From Chrysophaeum taylorii (taxonomy: Eukaryota; Sar; Pelagophyceae; Pelagomonadales; Pelagomonadaceae), in assembly GCA_029834535.1 (NCBI GenBank), contig JAQMWT010000059.1:1-64000 (forward strand): a DNA stretch of 64,000 nt, in the 5' to 3' direction. Shown one piece after another: positions 21,228 through 30,938 of the stretch. Within the stretch, counting starts at the first letter, position 1. Each line of letters begins with the position of its first letter. Below the pieces are notes generated by a model. That model saw only the letters and a program-made list of their open reading frames with translations. It made no database searches and was not told the origin of the DNA. A program made the translations under genes and the position numbers.

Positions 21228-22838
21228 ATGGGGGGGAAGCCTTCTCTGCTGCTCGAGGGATCCCACGAGGTGGGGGCGCTTTGGCAGGGCGGGAAGAAGG
21301 CGTTGGAGGGTGACTGGCTCGAGGAGGCGAAGATCGGCGCAGCGGTGTCGCTCGGGTTGGTGGTCGTGGACCCCGCGCGGCATCCGGGCGCGTCGCGGCG
21401 GCTGCGCGTGCCCGTGGGGGACGAGCCCGCGTCGGCCGAGGCGTTGTTCGAGCGAATGCCCGAGATCGTGCGGTTCATCCACGACGCACGCGCGGTTGGG
21501 CTGAACGTGTACGTGCACTGCTCGATGGGTGTCTCGCGGAGCTCGGCGGCGGTCGTCGCTTACGTCGTTTCGGAGGGGCTCGCGCGCGACGCTGCCGAGG
21601 GTCTCGCGTGGCTGCGGGCGAAGCGTCCGCAGGCCTCGCCGAATGCGGGCCTCGTGGTGTGTCTCGATTCGTGGCGCTTTCGGATCAAGGGGCCTTCGCT
21701 CGGCGCCGACGCGCGGTCGGTCGCGGCGACGCTCCGCGAGGGTCGCGAGGCGGTCGACGGCGTCGGGCGCTGGGCGCGCCTCGCGTCGGCGGCGCGCTTC
21801 GAACGCAACCGCGTGGCGGCGGTCACGTTCGCCGCGCCAAGGGCCGCGCTCGCCTGCGCCGTGGACGCCGCCGTCGAGGCGAGCGAGCTCTGGGCGCCGC
21901 GCGAGGTCGAGCGCGCGAGAATTTCCGAGGTGACGCCGCTGGCCTTCGCGCGCGACTTCGTCCTTGCCTCGCGTCCGCTCGTGTTCTCGAACGCCGCTGA
22001 CCCGATCTCGCTTGCTGCCCTCGAGGCCCTCGCGCCGAGCGCACGTCTCAGCGTCGGTGCGACGCCCGACGGCCGCGCGGACGCCGTCGTTTCGGGCGCC
22101 GACGCGCCTCGCTTCGCCAAGCCCGAGATGCGCGTCGTCACGCTCGCCGAGCTGATCGAGGCCCTCGGCACCGCGTCGGGCGACGTGGTGTACTACTCGG
22201 CGCAGAACGACTGCCTCCGCGCCGAGCTCCCGGGCCTCGCCTCGTATTTTCCCAAGCACGGCCCGCTCCCGTCCGAGCACCTCGAGGCGCTCGCGCCGAG
22301 AGGCCGCGTCGGCCCGCCCGTACCCGAGGCCGTGAACTGTTGGATCGGCGATTCCCGCAGCGTCACGACCGCTCACAGAGATCGCGCCTTCGAGAACCTG
22401 TATCTCGTTCTCCACGGTGCGAAGCGATTCTACCTCCTCCCCCCGCTCGCCCCCGCCTGGCTTCCGACCGCCCGCTGCGTCCCCGCGACCTGGCACAAGC
22501 TCGACGGCGCCTGGACCCTCGTCGACGACCACCACCCGCCCGCGGCACCGATTGCCGCCGTCGACTGGCTCGACTGCGACCTCCGCAAAGCAGCCGAATC
22601 CGCAGAATCCCACCGCGTCAAACCCATCGTCGTCGACCTCCGACCCGGGGACCTCCTTTACCTCCCGGCTGGCTGGATCCACGAGGTCCACCAGGTCGAC
22701 GCGACGCTCGCCGTCAACTGGTGGTACGAGACCAGGCTCGACGACCCACGATGGGCCTGCGCCCACCTGGCCTCGCGTTTCGCCGACCTCATCGCCCACC
22801 CCACCACCACCCCATCCCGCTCGGCGCCCCAGCAGTGA
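21228..22838 (+). CDS. dual-specificity phosphatase fused to JMJD7-like JmjC hydroxylase
   Basis: This is one uninterrupted exon of 536 residues. Residues ~20-155 are a dual-specificity phosphatase: the P-loop is H97-C98-SMGVSR104-S, the CX5R signature, with an upstream DEP segment that could hold the general acid. Residues ~330-530 are a cupin-8/JmjC domain of the JMJD7 type, with iron ligands H383-R-D385 (in AHRDRAFENLY) and H485 (in GWIHEV), LPAGW before the distal His and AVNWWYE after it. JMJD7 hydroxylates a lysine on DRG GTPases in animals; the substrate here is unknown. The N-terminus MGGKPS fits an N-myristoylation signal. An 18-bp A run follows at about 22,901. It converges on RTF2 with 123 bp between stops. 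Confidence 0.88.
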   Translation: MGGKPSLLLEGSHEVGALWQGGKKALEGDWLEEAKIGAAVSLGLVVVDPARHPGASRRLRVPVGDEPASAEALFERMPEIVRFIHDARAVGLNVYVHCSMGVSRSSAAVVAYVVSEGLARDAAEGLAWLRAKRPQASPNAGLVVCLDSWRFRIKGPSLGADARSVAATLREGREAVDGVGRWARLASAARFERNRVAAVTFAAPRAALACAVDAAVEASELWAPREVERARISEVTPLAFARDFVLASRPLVFSNAADPISLAALEALAPSARLSVGATPDGRADAVVSGADAPRFAKPEMRVVTLAELIEALGTASGDVVYYSAQNDCLRAELPGLASYFPKHGPLPSEHLEALAPRGRVGPPVPEAVNCWIGDSRSVTTAHRDRAFENLYLVLHGAKRFYLLPPLAPAWLPTARCVPATWHKLDGAWTLVDDHHPPAAPIAAVDWLDCDLRKAAESAESHRVKPIVVDLRPGDLLYLPAGWIHEVHQVDATLAVNWWYETRLDDPRWACAHLASRFADLIAHPTTTPSRSAPQQ

Positions 22839-22961
22839 GGTCGTCGGGACGAACGGAACCCTGCTGTCACCCCCTGCACGATCTCAACATCACACAGTAA
22901 AAAAAAAAAAAAAAAAAACTTAACTTGTTGTTGTAAAATTCATTTTCTTCTTCTTATTCTT

Positions 22962-24041
22962 CTAGTTGAGGTAGTATCGGTTTGGCGCCGTCGCAATGAA
23001 AAGCTTGCTGGCTGACGGCGTTTCCTTCTCCCGGGAGGGGTCACGGTAGACGCTGCTGAGCGCGTCGCTCTTCTCGATGTGCCCTTGGACCTGTGCCGTG
23101 GCAAGTTTGGCGATGCGAGCGGCTTCGGAGAACGGTTCCGTCGCATCGTGCTTGGAGGGGGGGCGCCGCTTGGACAAATCAGAATCGCCGTCGTCGTCGT
23201 CGTCGTCCTTGACTCGCGCGCCCGAGCCATCGTCGCCGGCGGTGACGTCAACTTGAGACCGCTTGCGGCGCTTGTCGGCTTTGCGCCGCGCCTTGTCGCG
23301 GCGTCGGGTCATCCGCTCCTGGAGCTCAAGCGTCTCCTCGGGATCGGGGGCGAGTCGAACGAGATCTTCTGCCTCGAGCGGGCCGTACTCTGCTTGGAGC
23401 GCGTCGAGGCCGAGGCGGTCGACCGCCATCTGGGACAAGATCCAGCCTGTCGTGCGGACGACAACGAAAGCCTTGGAGCCGTCGAGGGCCTCGCCCGTCA
23501 CGGGGCACGCCGCGACCGGAGCGTCCTCGCCCGTGTGGTACGCCGACGACCGCTCGGGCGTTCCCGTTTCGCAGTCGACGAGATCTCGCAGGCCACGAAT
23601 GTGCGCGAGGTGGTCAGGCAGGGTCCGCTCCGAGAGCGCCGACAGAATCGCCAGCTTGTTGTATAGGTTCCCGAGCTCGCAAGCCATTATCGGCGTCGAC
23701 CTGCGTCCGAGAGTCGAGCGACGAACCGCGCCGCGTCGTCAAAACTCACAGTTGTTCGCCCGAGAGGGCGCACGTTCGCACGCGTGAAGCGCGCACCCGA
23801 CGCGGGTCGACACCTGCATTCCCTTGGGGGTCACTGCGTTGACGGTTCCGTCCGCACCTTCTTCGGCGTCGCCCCCTGTTGTGCCGGCGCCAAAGTTTTG
23901 GCCCCCGGCCCAAGCCCGCTTCTTGTGTGCCGAGGTGTAGGTCCCCCGCATGAAATCTCTTTGTACCTGTGTTGTACGCGTTGTTTTCTGGCGCGTGCGT
24001 GCTCTTGTGCGTACCGCAATGACGCCGCCATCGCCGCCCAT
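22962..24041 (-). CDS. RTF2: replication termination factor 2 (RTF2)
   Basis: Four exons (24041-24015, 23966-23858, 23813-23750, 23700-22962) with introns of 48, 44 and 49 nt give 312 residues. The N-terminus MGGDGGVIA is split from QRDFMRGTYTSA by the first intron, as judged from the conserved RTF2 start MG(G/N)DGG. The conserved TCALSGEQL then PIMACELGNLYNK spans intron 3, followed by the second modified RING/U-box half with CPVTG. A Lys/Arg-rich helix and an acidic-to-basic tail follow, and the C-terminus ends IATAPNRYYLN. RTF2 controls replication fork pausing and RNase H2 at forks in other eukaryotes. It starts 57 bp from the divergent DUF179 gene. Confidence 0.88.
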
Positions 24042-24098
24042 TCTCTGCGTTCGTTCCTGAGGCGAGGTTCGGATTATTAGTGCAAAGAAAGGAGTGCG
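24042..24098. promoter_or_regulatory. 57-bp bidirectional promoter interval
   Basis: RTF2 (minus) and the YqgE/DUF179 gene (plus) have start codons 57 bp apart, so the two promoters must share this sequence or lie inside coding regions. It includes GGATTATTAGTGC. No TATA box is evident. Confidence 0.4.
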
Positions 24099-25147
24099 AT
24101 GGCCAAGAAAAACAGGGTTTCGTTGGTCGCGGTGTGGTTCGCACTGTTGCACTGCGAACCGTGCGCCACGCTGGTTGGGCACACCAGGTGCTATGACCGT
24201 CTGAGCCGATGTCGACGGCGCGCGCCGGCGCCACGTGCGAGCGAGGGCATGAGCGACGAGAGCGTCGAAGACAGCGCCGACGCGCAGCGCATCGCCGAGT
24301 TCCGGGCCAAGTTGGTCGCTGGCGGGCTCGAGAGCGTGACGACGTTTGATGGGGAAGAGGAGGCGGCCCTCAAGACGCGGAAGACGTGGGCTCAAAACGT
24401 GGATCGCGTCGAGAAAGGCCGCGTGCTTCTCGGCGTCCAGGACTTCTTTTTCGGCGACAAGGCCAAGCCGTCGATCGTCAAGGCGGCGTGCGAGCGCGTC
24501 GGAATATTCACGGACGCCCTCGACCGCGTTCCCGACGATCGCCGCGACAGCGTGCTCTCGGGGTTGCTGCCCGTCGTCCTCGTCCTCGACCATAGCAAAG
24601 TCGGCGGCACGACGGGCGTCTTGCTGGGCCGGCGGTCGGGCTACATCATGGGCGACTTCAAGCTGCTCGACTCTTCGCAATTCTTGGTGCAACCGCTCTG
24701 GGTCGGCGGTCCGAGCGCGCCGCCGCCGAGCACCCAAAGCGCGCGGACGGCCGGCAGCAAAGACGACGAGAACGTAACGGGTATTCTAGCCATCCACCCG
24801 TACGCCACCGTAAACAACGCGGTCGAGCTGACCCAAGACGGACTGTATTGCGGCGGAGACTGGTCCTCTGCGAAGGACCTCGTCGAGCGTGGCCGCGCGA
24901 ACCCGTTTCGTTTCCGACTCATCGCCCAGGCCACCAACTGGAATCCGGGCGAGCTCGAGCGCGAGCTCAACGCCGGCGCCTGGCGCGTAGCAGACGTCTC
25001 TACCGAACTCCTCCTCAAAGATCGCCAACGCGGCGCCCCGCCACTCTGGTGCGTTGAATGAACGAGTGCGCGCGCGTTCGACTTGCTGCGATCATGTTTT
25101 TGATTTTCCCCCGTAGGTTCGACATCGCCGACGAACTCGAGCGGTAG
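24099..25147 (+). CDS. YqgE/AlgH-like (DUF179) protein, probably organelle-targeted
   Basis: Two exons (24099-25048, 25117-25147) with a 68-nt intron (GTGCGT donor, GTAG acceptor) give 326 residues. The core (residues ~105-320) matches the YqgE/UPF0301 fold: GRVLLGVQDFFFG, VVLVLDHSK...GVLLGRRSG, WVGGPSAP, GLYCGGDW and NWNPGELERELNAGAW. The bacterial family is about 180-190 residues; here a ~100-residue N-terminal extension starts with a hydrophobic stretch and then a basic Arg-rich segment, which suggests plastid import. The second exon encodes only the last ten residues. The molecular function of the family is not established. Confidence 0.85.
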
Positions 25148-25645
25148 CCAGGAGGATGCGCGCGGTGCCCGCAAGTTGACGCTGATGAGAAGAGGCGTCC
25201 CTCTTGCCAACCTCCTTGATGTTATGTTTCCCCCAATGAGATCATTATTACGGCGTCGTGGCGCTCGGGAAACAAACCGACCCTCGGTGCGTCGTCGTGT
25301 TTCGAGACCCCTCCTATGTGCGATCACACGGCTTATTTATTCGATAGCGAGCTCGTCGTCGACCGCACATACATGTATGAAGGGAAAATTACGAGCCCGC
25401 GCGGCTCGCCCGTGCGGCTCGCCCGTGCTGGCAGCCTTTGATAGGCTTCTTCTTCTTCTTCTTCTTCGGGTGTGCAGCTGGGAGGTAGGGGCCCATAGAA
25501 GGTTGTAGGAGAAAGGGCGCATTGGTCGTCGTCGTCGTCGTCGTCGTCGTCTTCAACACGACTGACTCTTGGGGGTATTATTAATTATGCGAAAACAAAC
25601 CTAACCGATGTCCTCCTCAATTTTCCGAGGACCCTATTGTTTCGA
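25148..25645. other. intergenic region with simple repeats
   Basis: No gene is seen. A CTT tract at about 25,447-25,465 and a GTC tract at about 25,526-25,552 are present, along with AT-rich patches such as GGTATTATTAATTATGCG near 25,573. Confidence 0.55.
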
Positions 25646-27351
25646 ATGATGTTGGTAGTGGTCGTCCTCGGAATTTCCTACGGCGTCGGTGCGCGAGGGG
25701 AGGTGTCGTTGTCGTGGCTCGCACGGTATGCACCGTTTCCCGCGCAGAGCGAGGCGGAGGCCCAGGCGTGCGGTGCGGCGTGCGCCGCCGAGCTTGAGCG
25801 CGAATTCGGGTGTGAGCTGCTGGCCGGCGGGCGACTGCCGACGGTGCCCGCGTGCAACGTGAGTGACTCGAACGCGCGGTGGGAGCGCGTGCGGAGCGGG
25901 GCGCGCGTGGTCGTGTGCTCGGGACCGCACGGGAGCATCGAGTGCCTCCGGAACGGAGCAGCGTTCTGCGTCGCGCACGGACTGTGGGCGCCGAGGGCGC
26001 GGCCCGAGGCGTGCGCTGCGCGGACGGGCGACGCCGCGACGCTCGACAAGGCAACGGCGACAGCGTGTGCGTGGACGGTGTACTGTCGCCGGCACCGAGA
26101 GGCGGACGACATCGCCGCGCGCGCGCTCGGGCTAGCATCGAGCGGGGCGTCGCCTCAGGCCGGGCGCCGCGGCGCTGCGACGCCCGGGTGGCCGCGGCTC
26201 CAAGTGGTGGACAAAGAGCCTCCCGCGGAGCGCGTGGACATCGATGAGACGTATTATTTTGCGCGGCGCGGCGACTGCGGCGGGAGTTCGCCCAATCCCG
26301 CGCACTGCGTGGCCGACGTGTCCAACTTTTACGCGACGCGTCGCGTCGCGCGCGAGGTGTTTGGCGTGTCGGATTCGACGCGCGTCGTGTTGGGCTCGGG
26401 GTTTCACTATGGCGCGGGCGGCCCGTGGGGTCGGAACTCGACGCTCGAGCGAACGACGCTGTGGCTCGCGTGGCTCGCGGGAGCGCGCGACGGCGTCTAC
26501 GTCGCGAGTCGGCCCGAACTGTGGGCGCGACGAGACGCGTGGTGGTTCGAGACGCTCGGTACCGAAAAGCACTATCGCCTGCGATACGCCGTCACCTCGC
26601 CGCCGCCGATGACGGCGATCACCTGGGGACCGCACGCGTGCAAGGCTCAAGTCCGCTCGACCGTTTTGGCCGATCTGCGGCGCACGGTCGACGCCTTCGT
26701 CGACCCGCTCGTCACGCGTCAACTTTCATCCTCCGTCGGCGAGGCGGCCGAACAAAGCGCCTTTGTACTCTTCATCGCGAGAGCGCCGCTGCGCGTCGAG
26801 AACGCGACCCGACGACTCGACAGGAAGAAGAAGACCACGATCAAGCACCCTCCAGGCACGCGCGCGATCCACAACATGCGTGCGTTGTGTTGTTGTCAAT
26901 TTTTATTTAAAGACGAACTACGACGACCCGCACAGATCTGATCGTGCAAGCGGCGCGCGTTGGCCGAGTCCATATATTACGCGCCAGAGAACAAACGTCG
27001 ACGACCGACCGCAGGCGCGCGCGATGGCCCGGGATCGAGATGCGCGTGCACGTCGCCGACGACAGAACACCATACGCCCTTCAGATGGCGCTCTGGCGCC
27101 GCGCACGGCTCGTGGTCGGCATGCACGGCGGCGCGCTCTCGGGCGCGATCTGGCTCTCGCCTGGCCAGGCGCTCCTCGAGATCACGCCGCGAGAGCACTC
27201 CTGCGGGTTTCCCTCCATGTTCGCACACATCGCGGTCGCCGTCGGGGCGCGGTACCGCGGGGTTCTGTGCCGCGACTGCACCATGGGCCGCGGGGGCAGC
27301 GTGGACGTCGACGGGGTCCTTCGGGCAATGGCAGCGCTCCTACCCGCGTGA
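25646..27351 (+). CDS. GT61-like (DUF563) glycosyltransferase, secretory pathway
   Basis: Two exons (25646-26879, 26936-27351) with a 56-nt intron (GTGCGT donor, ACAG acceptor) give about 549 residues. The N-terminus MMLVVVVLGISYGVGA is a signal peptide or anchor. The C-terminal part carries the GT61 hallmark VVGMHGGALSGAIWLSPGQALLEITP, in which the His-Gly-(A/G) loop and the following Glu belong to the nucleotide-sugar site. Before it lies a FVLFIARAP strand typical of the family's linker region. The N-terminal 200 residues are Cys-rich with several sequons and are not recognised. Whether it makes N-glycan xylose or another linkage cannot be told. The start was moved to the first ATG after a non-ATG frame opening. 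Confidence 0.8.
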
Positions 27352-27399
27352 CCCAACACTTACCCCCTAACGACGACGACGAATATACCGGAACGAAGG

Positions 27400-28218
27400 A
27401 TGTCCGCGTTACTTCGGCGCCGCGCGACGGCCGCAGCGAAAGCGTGAGGCAGGCGTCGTCGTCGTGCGTGATCGCCGGCCTCGCAGGCGTACCCAGCGAT
27501 CGGCCGTCGTCGATAAGAAGCGATCGATTCTGTCGCGCGTCGGCGACGCCAACGAGAGCTTGACGCGGATCGTGGCCAAGAACATCGGGGAGACGGTGTC
27601 GGCGGCGGACGTGCGCACGCTCTTCGCCTCGGCAGGGAAGGTGGAGCGCGTGGCCGCCGTCCTCGGCGCGAGCGGCTCGGCGACGTACGAAATCGATTTC
27701 GACGATCCAGTCTCGGCGCGCGTCGCCTTGTCGCGCTTCGATCAGCGAACCCTCGACGGCCGCAAGATGACGCTCTCGCTCGTCACGCCGCCGCGCAAGG
27801 ATATTGGCGCGGCTGCCGCCTCTCTCTTCGCTGCGGCCGTCGACGATGCCCACAAGTCCACCGTGCCCCGCGAGCGGCCGCAGGAAAAAAAGAAATTAGA
27901 AACTCGAGATAATCGCGAGTACCTTGCGATCGACGTCACGAGGTGCGTGTGCTGCTTGCTCGCCTCACGCTACGCAGGACCCAAAGAACAACATCGGTCA
28001 AGAAGCCTGCCGCCGCCGCCGCCGCCGCGAATGCAAAAAAAAAGTCGGGCGTCGTTCTCGACGTCGCCTCGGCGTTCGAGCCGCGACAAACCCGCAAAAC
28101 CAAGCCAGCGACGGCCGTCCGAGTCGCACCCAAGGCTTTTACTTCTGGTATATTTGTTTCCGGCTTCTCTGATCCCAACTTCCTTCCCATAGGTCGCTAC
28201 AAGCGAACCGCGTCGTAG
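27400..28218 (+). CDS. RRM-domain RNA-binding protein (ALYREF-like)
   Basis: Four exons (27400-27443, 27487-27942, 27978-28147, 28193-28218) with introns of 43, 35 and 45 nt give 231 residues. One RRM lies at residues ~38-110: TRIVAKNIGETVSAADVRTLF as beta1/alpha1 and LDGRKMTLSLV as the end of the fold, with the ALY-type 'LDGR' before beta4. The flanks are basic, with a KKK patch and an Ala run in the C-terminal third. ALYREF proteins link splicing to mRNA export; here only the single RRM and basic arms support that idea. The 35-nt intron is among the smallest in the window. Confidence 0.75.
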
Positions 28219-29845
28219 ATTTCACGGACGGACGCTTTTTAATTCCCCGTGCTTCGGCGCCGAGCTATGTATCACGGGTGGATGCGCGGATCTCGTCCCA
28301 TTATGTGAGAGACTTTCACCCGCCTTGACGTTTGTCTCTCTCCTTACCGTAGTGACACGTTTACGACAGCTAAGTATCAGGTACTGAGTATTTGGAAGGG
28401 GAGAGCGAGCTAATAGTCTCGCGCTCACAAATGAAGGAGTGGGCTCTTTCTGTTCGTCGTGTAACGATCCCCCTCATAATTGGGCACAACTTTTTTCCCT
28501 CGCCGGAGCACCCAGTCAGGGTTTTTAAACGTTGCCTGCTTAGGAAAGGGGGGTGCGTGTCGGTGCTTGAAGATTTAAGAGCGACATAGGCGTTAAGATC
28601 CGGCACTCGCAAGACAAAGTCGAGTATTTGCGGTTCGATTCTCGACATAAGTGATAACCACAACGCATCCGTGTCGCGTCCGTGTCCCGACGACGATGTA
28701 GCACCTGGCAAATTCTTCCCACGTTCGCTAGGGTCATCCTGGACCTGGTTTCAATTGCGCCCACGTCATGGCCATTGCCGTGACTGCGGCACGCTTTATT
28801 GATGATATGTCCGCTTGTCCGTCGTTTCGCGCGTGTCTGTCGCCCATTTGCGGCGAACATGGCGAAATCGCAAGCAACATTAGCGTAGTGTACCTAACGA
28901 ACTTATTAGAAAGAGTTGCAAACTCTCGAGGGTCTTGAATGAGTACCGATGCACGCGCGGCAGCGACATTCGCAATATCGCTCCACGTTTCGGGAAAAAG
29001 ATGGCATTGGGCGACGGCGGGCGGCGGCGGCAGGGCCATCTGCCTCGCCGGTACGCGCTCGACGGCCTGCACGGTCCCCCGGGGGCAGTCGTGCTCCTGG
29101 CTGTCAATAGCCAGTTTTTTAGGCTTCCGACTTGTCGCGGTACAATATTGCAAATGCCAACACCACCCCAAGCATCGTTTCGTGTCGTCGAGGTCACCGT
29201 ACGCATTGCAAGCCAATAGCAGTGTTGTTGCATTCTGGTCTCGGTGGCTAGCGAGGAAGGTGCTGTGGTGGTTTAAGTGCCAATAAAAGCGGGGAGACGT
29301 CGAGGATGGTGACTTCTGCTGTATTATTAATCATCCCCAAAGTTACCGGCACGAAGCGCGTCATGCTATTCTCCGATCGACGGAGTGTCCAATGGAAGAC
29401 ATATTACTGAAGGACATAGTATTATTCGTATGACGAGGGCCTTTAAGTGCGGAACCGAACCGAGGTGGCCGGCCGGGCCGCCTTTGACCCCTCGTTCGTT
29501 CCGGTTCGTGTTAAAAGCGTCTTCTAAAACCCAGGCTGGCACCGGCTTCCGGATCCTTCCTAACTCCGGAGGGGCTGCGGCGTCATCTTCGAAGGGAGGC
29601 TGGATCGAACTTCAATTAGGAAAGGCTCTTGGCGATAACAGGGAAGCGCGATCATTCTACCGTTTGAATTCCGTTTAGATATAACCCCGAAACGCCGGCG
29701 ATGAGCCGACGGCTTCCGCACATCTTTTTGGAACAAGGGTGCGGTTGTTCTTGAGAGTCGGTCTTGAGCGCGAGGGACGCGGGAGCCACATCAACCGAGG
29801 CTTCGTCGCCCTCACTCGTCTTCGCCCTACAGTAGCGCAGCACCC
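28219..29845. other. 1.6-kb gene-free stretch of lower GC
   Basis: I see no convincing gene. Short open frames occur on both strands but none has a recognisable motif or a codon pattern like the neighbours. The stretch is less GC-rich than the flanking genes and could be decayed transposon sequence. Confidence 0.5.
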
Positions 29846-30881
29846 ATGGCACGCTGGTCCAGTATGGCGACGGTAGTGCGCACCATAAAAAACCGTGCGC
29901 CCAGCGTGGCGTTGGCACGGCGAAGCGCGCTTTTGTCGAGCGTCCGGGGTACCACCGCGACAGCGGTACGCAGTGCGCCGGTGCCGACCAAAGGCGAGCT
30001 GTGCACCGTGTTCATCCACGCTGCGGTGCCTATGGTGGGGTTTGGGTTCATGGACAACACGGTGATGATCCAGGCGGGGGACGCGATTGATCAGACCATT
30101 GGCGTGCGTTTTGGGCTCGCGACGCTCACGGCCGCGGCGTGCGTGCAAATGGTGTGACGTGACATGATCTCTCAATCCCGACGGTAGGTTTGGCCAGATC
30201 GCCAGCGACGTGTCCGGCATTTGCTTCGGGGGCGTCGTCGAAGACCTGTTTACCAAGCTCGGCTTGCGCGTGCCGCAGATAACGGCCGCACAGCGCCAAC
30301 TGCGCGTGGTCAAAGTGATCTCGACGTTTGGTGCCGTGTGCGGCGTGGTCGTCGGATGCCTGCTGGGCATGACGTCGCTCGCCTTCAAGGACCTCGAGGC
30401 GGCTGAACGACAGAAACGCGACAAGGAGCTCGACCCGATCTTTCGGGCCGTCATCACGGAAGGAAGCGAGACGCTCCAGGCGGAGCGGACGAGTCTGTTT
30501 ATCGTGGATGCGCGCAACAATCTCGTATGGAGCCGGGTCGCAATGGACGTCAAAAAGCAGATCGTCCTTCCCCTCGACGGATCCTCGCTCGCGACGGCGT
30601 GCATCCGAGAACGTAAAGTCATTAATCTCGCCGATGCCTACGCCGACCCTCGGTTCGACAGCAGCGTCGACGTCGACTCGGGCTTTCGCACGAAATCGAT
30701 CCTGTGCGTCCCCGTCCTCGCTGCCGACCCCCCCCACGCCTGCATCGGCGCCGTCGAGGTCATCAACAAGCGTTCGGGCCACGGCTTCTCCGAGGACGAC
30801 GTCCGCACCGCGACGATGCTCGCCAGGCACGTCGGCATTTTCCTTGACGAGTGCAGGGTCCAGACGATGACGTTGGAGTAG
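29846..30881 (+). CDS. TMEM65-like mitochondrial membrane protein fused to a GAF domain
   Basis: Two exons (29846-30153, 30188-30881) with a 34-nt intron (GTGACG donor, GTAG acceptor) give 333 residues. The first ~35 residues are Arg/Ser/Ala-rich without acids, like a mitochondrial presequence. Residues ~50-165 match TMEM65: FIHAAVPMVGFGFMDNTVMIQAGDAID, then FGQIASDVSGICFGG, EDLFTKLGLRVP and a final helix GVVVGCLLGMTSL. TMEM65 is an inner-membrane protein linked to mitochondrial Na/Ca exchange in animals. Residues ~170-325 form a GAF domain (TSLFIVDARNNLVWSRVA, IRERKVINLADAYADPRF, FRTKSILCVPVL, GAVEVINKRSG). N296-K297, F303 and D307 approach the NKFDE motif of cyclic-nucleotide-binding GAF domains, with Val where the final Glu would be. 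A Helitron-like 3' end lies 57 bp past the stop. Confidence 0.85.
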
Positions 30882-30938
30882 AAAAGTCCGAAGTGAACGG
30901 ACGCCATCAGCAAAAATACACCTACTTTCGAACTACTA

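Noticed and set aside
28600-28660. tRNA-like GGTTCGATTC word
   Set aside because: It forms only a simple hairpin (GTCGAG/CTCGAC) and no cloverleaf.
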